DNA of 64,000 nt from Ampelomyces quisqualis (lineage: Eukaryota; Ascomycota; Dothideomycetes; Pleosporales; Phaeosphaeriaceae), in assembly GCA_018398575.1 (NCBI GenBank), contig JAGTXZ010000021.1, positions 2,542,001 to 2,606,000 on the forward strand, given 5' to 3'. A program made the translations under genes and the position numbers. Below the pieces are notes generated by a model. It was not told the DNA's origin, did not search any database, and saw only the letters and a list, made by a program, of their open reading frames with translations. Below, one piece after another: positions 10,728-19,894 of this stretch. Position 1 is the stretch's first letter. The number at the start of each line of letters is the position of its first letter.

Positions 10728-12158
10728 ATGGCTGCGCAGCTCGCGCCACGCTCGTCTATCCTCTACCAGAACACAACCCGCACAGTTACACTCATTGACA
10801 TACCTACATCAATCGCCGCCGCCCAGGGACGGACAGACACACTCCTGTCTACCCCGCCTTTGAAAGCGCCCATCGAGCCCAAGGAAGACTACCAGCCAAA
10901 GTCACAGAAAGCCAAGGCGAACAAGGCGCACAATTCGTCTGATGGAGCGCAGCATGCCGAGTACAAACACTTGATCGAGCAGGCGCTTGCCGTGATCCGC
11001 GCCAATGTCTCAGGTCCATGGTGTTCGCCACGCAGGTTTCTCGATTCGAGGCCACCACACCGAACTACCATGGAGATTGATGACCCCGAGACGGACTTGG
11101 AGTCCCGCTTGAGACAGTGGGCCGCATGGAAAGGACGCAAGGCAGATGATGCTGCATTTGACTTGCAGAAGATGATGGCGTCTCTGGGTGCGACATACGA
11201 ACACAATCCAACAGCGAAACAGAACGTTGCGCCACGTTGGGCAGCGTCGTACGCGCCTGCACGTGAGGCCATGAGCGGTGCACAGGTTGCAGAAACAGTC
11301 CCTCGGAACGAGCCGAAAGAGTCTTGGATGTCGAGCTTCCACAATCCAGAAGCACACGCTCTGGAGTTGGAAATATCCGAGCGCTCTCCTGTGCAAGACA
11401 GCCCACCGGGCCCCGAATACCGTTTTACAATACCACCTCGCTCCACTTTCTTCCTGAGCGATTTCACACACTCGGATGCCTTTCGTGCGTCGTTTCGTGA
11501 CCTAACGGACGAGTTTACCCTTCCACGACACTTCGATTTGGTGCTGCTGGACCCACCGTGGCCCAACCGGTCGGCCAAGCGCAAGCAAGGCACGTACGAC
11601 CAAGTTGGTGGGATGCCGTACCTCAAGAAGATGTTGCTCAAAATGGACCTTGACAGCTACCTGGAACACAACGCATTAGTCGGCGTCTGGATCACGAACA
11701 AATCGACATTGAGAGAACACGTGCTCGGATCCGGCGGGCTCTTCGAAGCGTGGAATGTTGGACTGATTGAAGAGTGGGTTTGGATCAAAACGACCACACA
11801 AGGTGAGCCCATGTTCGACATTGATAGCGCCATGAGGAAACCTTACGAAGTGTTACTCCTTGGTCGAGCCGCCCCGAATTCGTGGACGTGTATGACACAT
11901 GCCTCGAACATCAAGCGTAGAGTGATTGCTGCGGTACCGGACATTCACTCGCGTAAGCCGTGCTTGAAGGAACTTCTGGAGGAGTGCTTGCCTGATCCAA
12001 CGGACTACAGCGCACTTGAGGTCTTTTCCCGATATCTTGCTTCGGGGTGGACCTCATGGGGTAACGAGGTACTAAAGTACAACTGGGATCATTACTGGGC
12101 GAAAGAAGAGAGTGGCGCTACTCCGAGAGAGCACCAACTGCCCATACGGTCCATATGA
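10728..12158 (+). CDS. METTL4: MT-A70 family adenine-N6 methyltransferase, METTL4-like
   Basis: Single exon, 476 residues, ATG at 10728 (MAAQLAPRSSILYQN); 32 upstream in-frame codons lack a better start. The catalytic DPPW motif (LVLLDPPWPNRSAKRK) at about residues 275-278 is intact, followed by VGVWITNKSTLREHV, EEWVWIKTT and MRKPYEVLLLGR, in the order typical of METTL4 rather than METTL3/14. The ending, CLPDPTDYSALEVFSRYLASGWTSWGNEVLKYN, is also characteristic of METTL4. Family members methylate adenine N6: METTL4 acts on U2 snRNA m6Am in animals, and DNA N6-adenine activity has been proposed. A short charged region precedes the catalytic domain (residues ~50-230). The gene is divergent from LEU5, with only ~380 bases between start codons. 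Whether the substrate here is RNA or DNA cannot be told from sequence. Confidence 0.88.
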   Translation: MAAQLAPRSSILYQNTTRTVTLIDIPTSIAAAQGRTDTLLSTPPLKAPIEPKEDYQPKSQKAKANKAHNSSDGAQHAEYKHLIEQALAVIRANVSGPWCSPRRFLDSRPPHRTTMEIDDPETDLESRLRQWAAWKGRKADDAAFDLQKMMASLGATYEHNPTAKQNVAPRWAASYAPAREAMSGAQVAETVPRNEPKESWMSSFHNPEAHALELEISERSPVQDSPPGPEYRFTIPPRSTFFLSDFTHSDAFRASFRDLTDEFTLPRHFDLVLLDPPWPNRSAKRKQGTYDQVGGMPYLKKMLLKMDLDSYLEHNALVGVWITNKSTLREHVLGSGGLFEAWNVGLIEEWVWIKTTTQGEPMFDIDSAMRKPYEVLLLGRAAPNSWTCMTHASNIKRRVIAAVPDIHSRKPCLKELLEECLPDPTDYSALEVFSRYLASGWTSWGNEVLKYNWDHYWAKEESGATPREHQLPIRSI

Positions 12159-13349
12159 GAGCCTCGCAGATCCTGGATGCGGTGATTCACCACGTATCGC
12201 TGTTGTATTATGTTCAACTGCATCGATGTGGTATGATTCACGCTCTCAAACATTGTGCAAAGGTCACAAGAAGAATTACCGATGATCACTCTACAGCGAC
12301 TGTGATGTGCTAGGAGAACTGCGAAATTTGGAATAGCAGGAGGTCGATTCAGACCATTCGTCAAGTCAAGTGTCAGACTTGTCCAACGAGTCTTGAAGCC
12401 GTGTCCGTGAGGGAAGGGCGAAAGCAGATGTGACTATTTACACTCTATGGTAGGTCAATCTTGGTTAGGAGGCTACTTCGAGCAGAAGCCTTTCGCAGTT
12501 GTGGCAACACGACACGGAGCGGAGAAGATGAGGAAAGATGTAGGGATTTCGACGTTGACAAGAATGAACAGGGCGAATCCTCGCCGGCCTCAGCCCGTCG
12601 CTACTGTATGACTCATGAGTCAGAGTATCCTATGTGCCCTCCACCCGGTCGCATTCTCGGTCCTTGTTCTCGCTCGGCAATTTCCATCATCGTTCTCGGA
12701 GCATGTCGCTATCTCGATGACAGAAGGGACAAAGTGGGGATTTGGTGGGAACAGTACAAATGGTACGTGGGGTTCGCGCTCGGTGTTTCCACCCACCCAC
12801 GCGCCACCTAATCACAGGGCTTGAAAAGGCGGCTGAGAGTTTTTCCACATGTTGCAACAGGCGCGATAGCCTGTCAACAAGCGTGTGGCGTTCAAAGAGC
12901 AGATGATAGGCAGGATTCAAAATGTGACAGTAGCGATCGACGCTGCTTGTGACGTTCACTTGCATGAGGATCGAGAAGTGGAGCAGCGGGCATTTGATCA
13001 CATCAACCCCACTCCATTTTTCAAACGCCGACGAAAGACAACGCAACTCGCACACAGGCACAACCGCCCTTGTCACGGCCATGACAACTCTTCACAGACA
13101 GACTGTCATCGATTTTCCGTTGGATGTGCCGATGCATCACGGAGAATGACAGCTCGTACCGCTGACCCACAAAAACCTGCATTGTGCCAAACTACCTGAT
13201 GTGCGGCGATCGACAAAGCCCTGCGTGATGTCGCACAGCGGACAGCGGAGCGAGCGTCCCGCCTACACAGTAGAAGCGTGCATTGGTGCTGCATGAGGGC
13301 GTGCGTCAACCAAGTGTTGTCAACACAGGTTTGCACACCGCTCAACTTA

Positions 13350-13420
13350 CACCGCTGCGCTGCGTGAAGAGCGGATCTGAGAGCCGCCAGGAAATGTTGA
13401 ATGAACGGTGTGTTTTGCTC
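13350..13420. repeat. Diverged dispersed repeat, copy A
   Basis: Contains CACCGCTGCG, then AGAGCGGATCTGAG, then CAGGAAATGTTGAATGAA, in the same order and similar spacing as copy B at about 13965-14040. The copies differ by small indels and substitutions, so the duplication is old. Confidence 0.55.
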
Positions 13421-13964
13421 GTTGGTTACCTACATTCTAGAGTTTTGGTGAACTCGCTACTGTGGAAAACGCCAGGTCGTGGCAGGTACGAATGATTGTG
13501 TCGAGTGTGTTCAGCCACAGGCTCGACACTGCATACGCGCTTCTCCATCTCGTAGCTACATTTCCAGGCTTCGACAGACCCGTGTTTGGCGCACAGTACT
13601 GGGAATAAGGTCTTCGGTTGCCAAAATGGACAAGTTCGAAAAGCGCTTCTGCTGAGTGGATGCATGTCGCACCAGTCATGATGGATTCTTTTCTCTTCAT
13701 TCCTTTCAACGTGTATGCTGTTCCAGCAGTCGTTTGAAGAACGCACAAAGCGCCAAGCGGCATAGACAATCGTGTATTGACATTTTTGGTATACCGTCGT
13801 TGTCTGAGTCGGTAGGGTGGTAGGTTACAACTGCAAATGTACACCAATATGTCGCATAGTCTACCCGTGCCCAGGATTACTTGTAGGCCAAAAGGATAGA
13901 CGATGTGTACACATTTGCTTGCCTCGGATACAGTTTCTTGTCCACCTGGTGGAAACAGTCGCAG

Positions 13965-14040
13965 CGAGTTTGCTCACCGCTGCGTTTGAGCGGGAGCGGA
14001 TCTGAGCGTCACGAGGAAATTGTTGAATGAAGGAGCCGGG
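13965..14040. repeat. Diverged dispersed repeat, copy B
   Basis: Direct-orientation partner of copy A, about 620 bases downstream: CACCGCTGCG, GGAGCGGATCTGAG and GAGGAAATTGTTGAATGAA occur in order. Weaker similarity may continue for ~40 bases past the core. Confidence 0.55.
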
Positions 14041-16711
14041 CAGGGTTGTTTGGCTCCTAACCTGGCTACACGATGCTTTGTCGTTTCGGCGCGGGGATGC
14101 GTCCGCAAATCTCCAATGCTCCATGTCGGTCCGGCTGCCAAACGAGCAGAGACGACAAAATGTGTCTTTGCGACGGACAGCTTTCATCAACACAGTACGT
14201 CCCGCTTCGCGCAGTACGAAATGTCACCAATACGAGCGACTCCGAAGGCCGGAGGTGGTGTGGTGTCACCCAAAGCGGGCGTGAGCAACAAAGTCAAGTT
14301 ACACTGTCGCAACGGCGCGTCGGGGCATGCCTACAGACTACAGTACCCAGTTTAGTGTCGGAAGAATACGGCGCATGAAAAGGTACATGATACGGTGTTG
14401 GGCGCCTGGTCTTGTTGCGCAGGTTAGAGAATGCAGCCCAATGGGATCTGCTCCTGTCGGCGATTGCACTTCATCATGGGAAGAGAGCACGAGTGCTTCT
14501 CTGCTCTACTGTGTACCGGTACATAAATGCATGTAGTGAACCATGATCACTCGTGCAGTTACCAAATGGCCACTCCAGTCTCCACTCCTCTCCAGCGGAA
14601 CCTACCGTCCCACAACTCGTACTGTGTACATGTAGAGAAGCGGTGTCCAAAGTTCACGGAAACCGTTCGGAACACTTACACGTCAATCCACACGGCGCCG
14701 AAGTTTTTCCCAAAAGCGGAACCGCATGTGAGAAACCCGATTTTTCCAGTCGCTGCGTGGAAGGTCCTTGGACCTTGGTGCCCTCGCGAAGCGGACCCGC
14801 CTTGCGATATCTTGCCGAGAATCTTTTTTACGAGATGACAGTCTTTGGCTTCAAATTTGCTCAAAGCGGATACTTGTGCAGGGGACAGACCTGCTTCTCA
14901 ACAGCAAAGGAGAAAGAAAAAGGGAGATGCTGCAGGACAATCTCGTTGGCGCCGACGTCATTGTGCAGATGGACTTTTGAGCCGCAAGCAAGGGGTCGGC
15001 AGACTTGCTTCGAGAAGGCAAGGCTTCCAGGCGTGGTGCCCAAGCGTCTCACGATGGAAAAAGTCTTCTACGAGTCTGTTTGTTTTCCCTGCATGTGGAA
15101 GCGGCTGCATGGGTTGCGAACGAAATTGGTTTTGTTTCCGGAACTTGACATCTGTGCCGCAAACGAAGAAACCAAGGCTTCGCTGCGACCTTCCATGCAC
15201 CACTAAGCCTGAGGTTGCGACATCACAGCAGCGACGGCGGTGCGGCAAAGTTTCTCCCGCGGCGTACATGGCACGAAAGGAGCAAGTTGTGCCGTTCTTG
15301 GCCGCGAACCGTCATTATGGAAGCTCTCGATACGAGCGCAGCACGAGCCACAAACTGGCTGTATGTATGGAAGGAAGGGAGAAGCTTCCACGGGAGCGGA
15401 AACACATTCCAGTCTCCAATGTCGCAGAGCACAGACGGTTTGAGACCCCAGGTTTACCACATACAGGCAGCAATGGCGCAAACGGCTGTTGCCCCCCGAA
15501 AAACCTGGGCGATCAACGGACGCTTATAGCCCGGCTGATATTAGTAGAGATTGCATGAGGTAAGCTGATGTCTACTGCCACCCGTGACCACTATGCTTCC
15601 GTGACAAGTTTGGCACATTTCCGGGAGGGTGTGGTGTAATGACTCACTCAGCGTCGTAGGTGGCTCATGAAGACAAGTAGACATGTAGAGTTTGTACTGG
15701 AAATGCTGGACCCCAGGATCGTCATGAGATGCATGTGATGGGGGCTAATGTACCCCAGAGTCAAGCCGGCTGCATGCCGAGGTTCGAAACAGAGTGGCTT
15801 TCAGGTGTCGGTAAGGTTTTTGTTTGGTTTCATGTGCAGAAGCTGAAGAAACAGGCAAATGACGGAGTAGGCTTCCACCTTTTGACATTTGTTTTGCAGA
15901 TCAAGGCCGCACGAAAGATTGACTATGACCACTTGTCGAGATTGTCACCAGAGTGCTTTTTGCGCTGCCAACCCTTTTGGGCAGCTGTCAGTGCCGTCGG
16001 CAGAAACATTTCGCGTAGAATCTACAGGGCGGAGTAATTCCAGTGCAAGTGCGGGGGTTCGCATTCCACAAGGGGAAACGCAAACGTCGCCGGATGAAAT
16101 CGTGGGATGACAGGGTTACACTCCCTTGATCCCCGAAAGGATGTCCAGACCAAGCTTACCTGATGCAGCAATTCCTGTCTTGCGTGGCGTGGCATGAGTC
16201 GTGGGGGGCGGTCGGCGGCCCTGGCTGGCGCAGTGACATGCCTTTGCTTCTTACCACCTGGGGATGGCAAAGCATAGACGGAGTAAGTTGGTGACGACCA
16301 CGGGTCCCCGACCAACGCAGCGCTGGTTGACGGGCTCGGTGGACGAGTCTTGGTGATTGCAGGTGGACAAGCAAGGTGACAGGGCGCATGGGACTGGCGG
16401 TCGAGCGCGGGTGCCGGGGTGGTGAAGCGAAAAGCGAAAAGCGACACGGGGCTGACAGGTGTGGGAGTGAGCAGACACCGCTCCTTTCCAAGGACGGCGG
16501 CGATTGGGCGCATGCACGTCCACCGCTCCTTTGCTTCGCAGGCGGTAAGTCCAGTCATGGCAAAAGACAGCTCTGCTTGAAGCGGTCCGAGGCGCCCAAA
16601 GTGCATTTACGTCTGGACCATCTGATTGTCCTGTCCGAGACACAGAGTCCACATTGCTTCTGACTCGCACGCCTGACGCAGCCTGGCCACAGCACACCCC
16701 GTGGGCACTTT

Positions 16712-16718
16712 TATAAAA
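16712..16718 (+). promoter_or_regulatory. Putative TATA box
   Basis: TATAAAA on the plus strand about 330 bases before the ATG at 17048. It is the best TATA match in the region, but the distance implies a long 5' UTR or a leader intron. Confidence 0.3.
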
Positions 16719-17047
16719 CACCTGTTCCGCCCGCCTGTGTACCTGGAGTGGAGAGGCACATTACATCGCACGCATTTTGCCCAAGGTTCAGATCGGATCG
16801 ACCTGCATCCTCGCCTCGAGGTGCCCTGCCGCTTTAGGCTTCCGCATCCTGTTCCCGTCCTACTGTACCATCATCGACCCGCTCTCGCCTCCGGACTACC
16901 TGCCGACACTAGACGGCCGTTGTATGTACGACGAAGCCACTTGGGCCATCCAAGCCTCTTTGCGGCCGAAAACGCCCGTAGCCGTGTTGGAGACATATAC
17001 ATAGCCAGACCCACCCTCCCCGTACACTACCACCCCAAGCATCCAAG

Positions 17048-17464
17048 ATGCACTTTGAATCGTCGCCTGGCTCGTCGCCCTCCAAATCGTGTCCCATCAG
17101 CATCTCGCCCAGCGGATCCGTCTGCAGCGCCTACTCGGTCGAGTCCAACTCGAGCCGCGGCTCTACCTGCGCGTACCCATCGTGGCCGGCGGGCACGTCG
17201 CTCGGCTACCGCAACGCACCCTCCTCCTTCATCTCCGACGCCGACCTCTTTGGCGACTTCAGCGACGAGGAGTCGTGTCCCTACCTGACCGAGGCTCCTG
17301 CACCGCCCCGTCAACCCGCCATGGCGCAGGCTTTCCCCGTGTTGCCGCCGCTGTACGCGCAGAAGAAGGCCAAGAGCGAGCGCAGGCGCAGCAGCGGCAA
17401 GAAACAGCGCCGCGCCTCGAAGCCCATGACGCCCATCTCCGAGTCACCAGAGCGTGTGGAGTGA
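17048..17464 (+). CDS. Small Ser-rich fungal protein with acidic DADLFGDFSDEE motif
   Basis: Intronless ORF of 138 residues starting MHFESSPGSSPSKS. The first half is Ser-rich (SISPSGSVCSAYSVESNSSR). The centre has an acidic/aromatic motif, SSFISDADLFGDFSDEE. The C-terminus is strongly basic (QKKAKSERRRSSGKKQRRASK) and ends KPMTPISESPERVE with potential proline-directed phosphosites. This layout recalls a short conserved fungal protein group of unknown function; the basic stretch could be a nuclear localisation signal. The gene stands alone inside a gene-poor stretch and codon usage is biased to C/G third positions, unlike the neighbouring junk ORFs, which is the main reason I accept it. No function is proposed. 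Confidence 0.6.
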   Translation: MHFESSPGSSPSKSCPISISPSGSVCSAYSVESNSSRGSTCAYPSWPAGTSLGYRNAPSSFISDADLFGDFSDEESCPYLTEAPAPPRQPAMAQAFPVLPPLYAQKKAKSERRRSSGKKQRRASKPMTPISESPERVE

Positions 17465-17743
17465 AGGTCCTGACGACATGTGCAAGACATGATGCCATCG
17501 CCGTACGTCTTATCGCGTGTCACGTCAAGTCGCGTGCGAGTGCTCACTTGCTTGTCCAGTCATGTTGACAACAACCTACGTCATCACGTGGAGCGCGCCG
17601 CCTGTTGCAACCGCGGCTCCGTCACGTGGCTAGTGGCGCTACGCTTGCTCCCCGCCGGCTGACTCACCTGGCCCTTGTGCTGCTGTGTTGGCGTCGTATT
17701 CTGATCCACCAACGCATCGCCACGCGCAAGCCAGCCACTGCTC

Positions 17744-17872
17744 CACAGTGCATGGTGTCCTCTCGCAGTCCTCTCACAGTGCATGGTCGCTGTCCTCTCA
17801 CAGTCCTCTCACAGTGCATGGTCGCTGTCCTCTCAGTCCTCGCACAGTCCTCTCACAGTGCATGGTCGCTGG
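17744..17872. repeat. Irregular minisatellite (CACAGTGCATGGT units)
   Basis: Four copies of CACAGTGCATGGT begin at 17744, 17775, 17810 and 17854 (spacing 31, 35 and 44). They are separated by variable runs of the subrepeat GTCCTCTCACA. The different spacings come from gain or loss of the TCCTCTCAC subunit, so this is a nested repeat. Confidence 0.9.
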
Positions 17873-17880
17873 ACCTGTGG

Positions 17881-17945
17881 GAGGAAAGCAGTATCATGGC
17901 TCGGAGGAAAGCAGTATCATGGCTCGGAGGAAAGCATGTCATGGG
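17881..17945. repeat. 23-bp tandem repeat
   Basis: A 23-base unit beginning GAGGAAAGCAGTATCATGGC starts at 17881, 17904 and 17927. The first two copies are identical and the third decays after nine bases. It directly follows the CACAGTGCATGGT array. Confidence 0.9.
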
Positions 17946-19894
17946 CTTGGGCATTCGGATTTGCAGGCGCTTTTGATTTTCCCTGATACCCCCGCTCCTC
18001 CGCGAATCGGACGGAACACTGCATAGCGCTGATTTGCCGCATCCCTTTATGATACCCCACCATAGCCATAGTCTGCCAATATCAATATTTCTTCCCGACA
18101 AAACCCTTCCTCCCTTGACGTTGGCCCAGCTCATCTCGCAGTACCAAGATGGACTAGCAAGCCTCCATCCCATTGTACCACCCCCGGCGTCGTCGTTGAG
18201 ACGTGAGGCGTGAGGCGCGCTCCTTTGGGCCGCCCAAGCCTCTCACTCGGTGCTAGGCTTCGCAGCCCGCTTCCGGCAAGCGAGCTTGCGCGGGGCCCTC
18301 GCACTTCATCTGCACGCTTCCGTCGCTCGGCGCAGACGCTGTGTCGCCGTAGGTCAGACATGGGGTCGCATGTTGCTGGGGCCGTGTCTCGAGTTGACAA
18401 CGGGCGCTCACAGCAGTAGTCGTGTCACGTGGGGGAACTACGCGTGGCTGGATTCACCGTGTACTTGCTACTTACTTGGGTGTAGCGAGCAGGGTTGGCA
18501 CAGCTGCGTTAGTGCCGGCGGTTGCAAAACACCACTGTGATCCATCCACCTCTCAGCACGTAGAACTCGGAAGCCCCGTGCAGGGCCCCGGACTGTGCGG
18601 CTATGGGCGTGGACATGTGCGGACAAGAGATGGGCTTCCTCGTCTTCACCAGGCACGCTGCCCACTCTGTACACAGTACCTTGGGTGTCGGGTTCCTGGG
18701 CTGGTACGGTGCATGTCCAAGTGGGCCAACACAGTGCAGACGTCGGGTCGACCGCTCCATGGGTACCATTCCAACGTCGCACAGCGCACGCATGGCTCAG
18801 GCACCACCATCTTGTACCGAGTACCAAGTACATGCAGCGGGAGCGGGAGGCCTGGAGGCTGGCAGTGTCATGGACTCTTGGTGGCAGAGGGCTCGACGCC
18901 GCCGCAGCCTGCCATGGCTAGTGTCGTGGTTGGAGATGGGATGGGTGAAGGAGTCACTCGCGGTCGGTGTACCAAGTACACGGCAGGCTATTATCTATGT
19001 ATATCCATTCCGTCGTCGCACGTCGAGCCATGGACGGTCCATGTCTCGGCCCGTACCCAGCCGCCGCTGCGCGTGGTGATAGGCTTCGAACGTGTGATTA
19101 GGCTTGCCGCCATCACCCCAGAAGAGCCAATCAACGCCGCCCCCTCGTGTGCTCCCTCGACCCTCGTCTTCTTGCACTCTCGTCCGTGTGCCGTCCACGT
19201 CTCTCAGAGGCTGCATCGCCCTCGACATGCAGGCACGGCTGTCGTCGCGGCGCGAAGTTGGCCAACTGCGTCCGTCCCGACTGGGGGCGGCCCCTTGGCG
19301 ACCAGCATCCGGCCTGATTCTGCTTCGTCGGTCGAGTCAACCAAGTCCATGGCGACCTTTCGCCTCGTGAGTCGTCGTACCGGGCATGCTTCACCTCTTC
19401 TCCAGCACCTGCTCTGGCACATACTCCGTAGTCAAGTCCCCTCTGCGCCGCTAAGCGCCGCTGATTGATAGGCCTGTTGTTCCCACGCGCAGCACTGCAC
19501 ATCTCCGCGCTTCTGCTGCTTTCCTTCTTCCTCCTTCTCTGTTTGTTTGACCTTGCTTGCCAGTCTGCTCAGCTCGTGTGCCGCGCAAAAAGAAAGTCCC
19601 CAGGCTGCGCATGCCTATTTGTTGAACCGCCAGCTCTGAACCCTGTTGGCCGAGGCGGGGCTGAATATACCGCTCTCGAGCCGCCGTGGATTTCTCGACA
19701 AAGTCCCACTGCTGGTGGCGTGCAGGTTGTAGTGAGTCTCCGGACATTTTCCAGTCTCCGTAGTGCCGTCCTGGAACCCCCTGATTGCTCCTCTGTCATC
19801 CATAATCGATACCCATTCCCGTCGGCATGCGCCTCGTGCGCCTTTGTGAAATCCACCTTGACTGACGGAGCCATTGTCTCGCAGACCGCCCAAA

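Larger units (their letters stand above)
12159..17047. other. Gene-poor region with diverged repeats
   Basis: Nearly 4.9 kb with no gene I can support. Many ORFs of 60-237 codons overlap in several frames and none shows a family motif or convincing intron structure. Two segments (about 13350-13420 and 13965-14040) are visibly related, so at least part of the region is old duplicated sequence. A short core (A/G)AGCGGA recurs at irregular spacing between about 13240 and 15400. A TATA box (TATAAAA, 16712-16718) near the right end may serve the gene at 17048. Confidence 0.5.
17465..19894. other. Gene-poor region with minisatellites
   Basis: No supported gene. Contains the two minisatellites described separately, three CACGTG sites (about 17586, 17626 and 18425), one TACTCCGTA copy (19422-19430) and, at its right end, the promoter of the WD40/Gemin5-like gene. 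A long plus-strand ORF (18422-19468) starts at GTG, has no family signal and overlaps equally open frames on the other strand. Confidence 0.45.

Noticed and set aside
14553..15558. Overlapping ORFs of 217 and 237 codons in the gene desert
   Set aside because: Two frames are open at once over the same bases, neither has conserved motifs or intron signals, and the region looks like diverged repeats.
15781..15800. GGTTCGAAAC, resembling a tRNA T-loop/B box
   Set aside because: No matching A box, acceptor stem or anticodon arm could be folded around it.
16701..17288. 195-codon ORF overlapping the small protein gene
   Set aside because: Out of frame with the better-supported 17048-17464 CDS; its C-terminal half is the Arg/Pro/Thr-rich shadow of that gene.
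18422..19468. 348-codon plus-strand ORF
   Set aside because: Starts at GTG, overlaps open frames on both strands, and its translation is low-information Cys/Arg/Ser-rich sequence.
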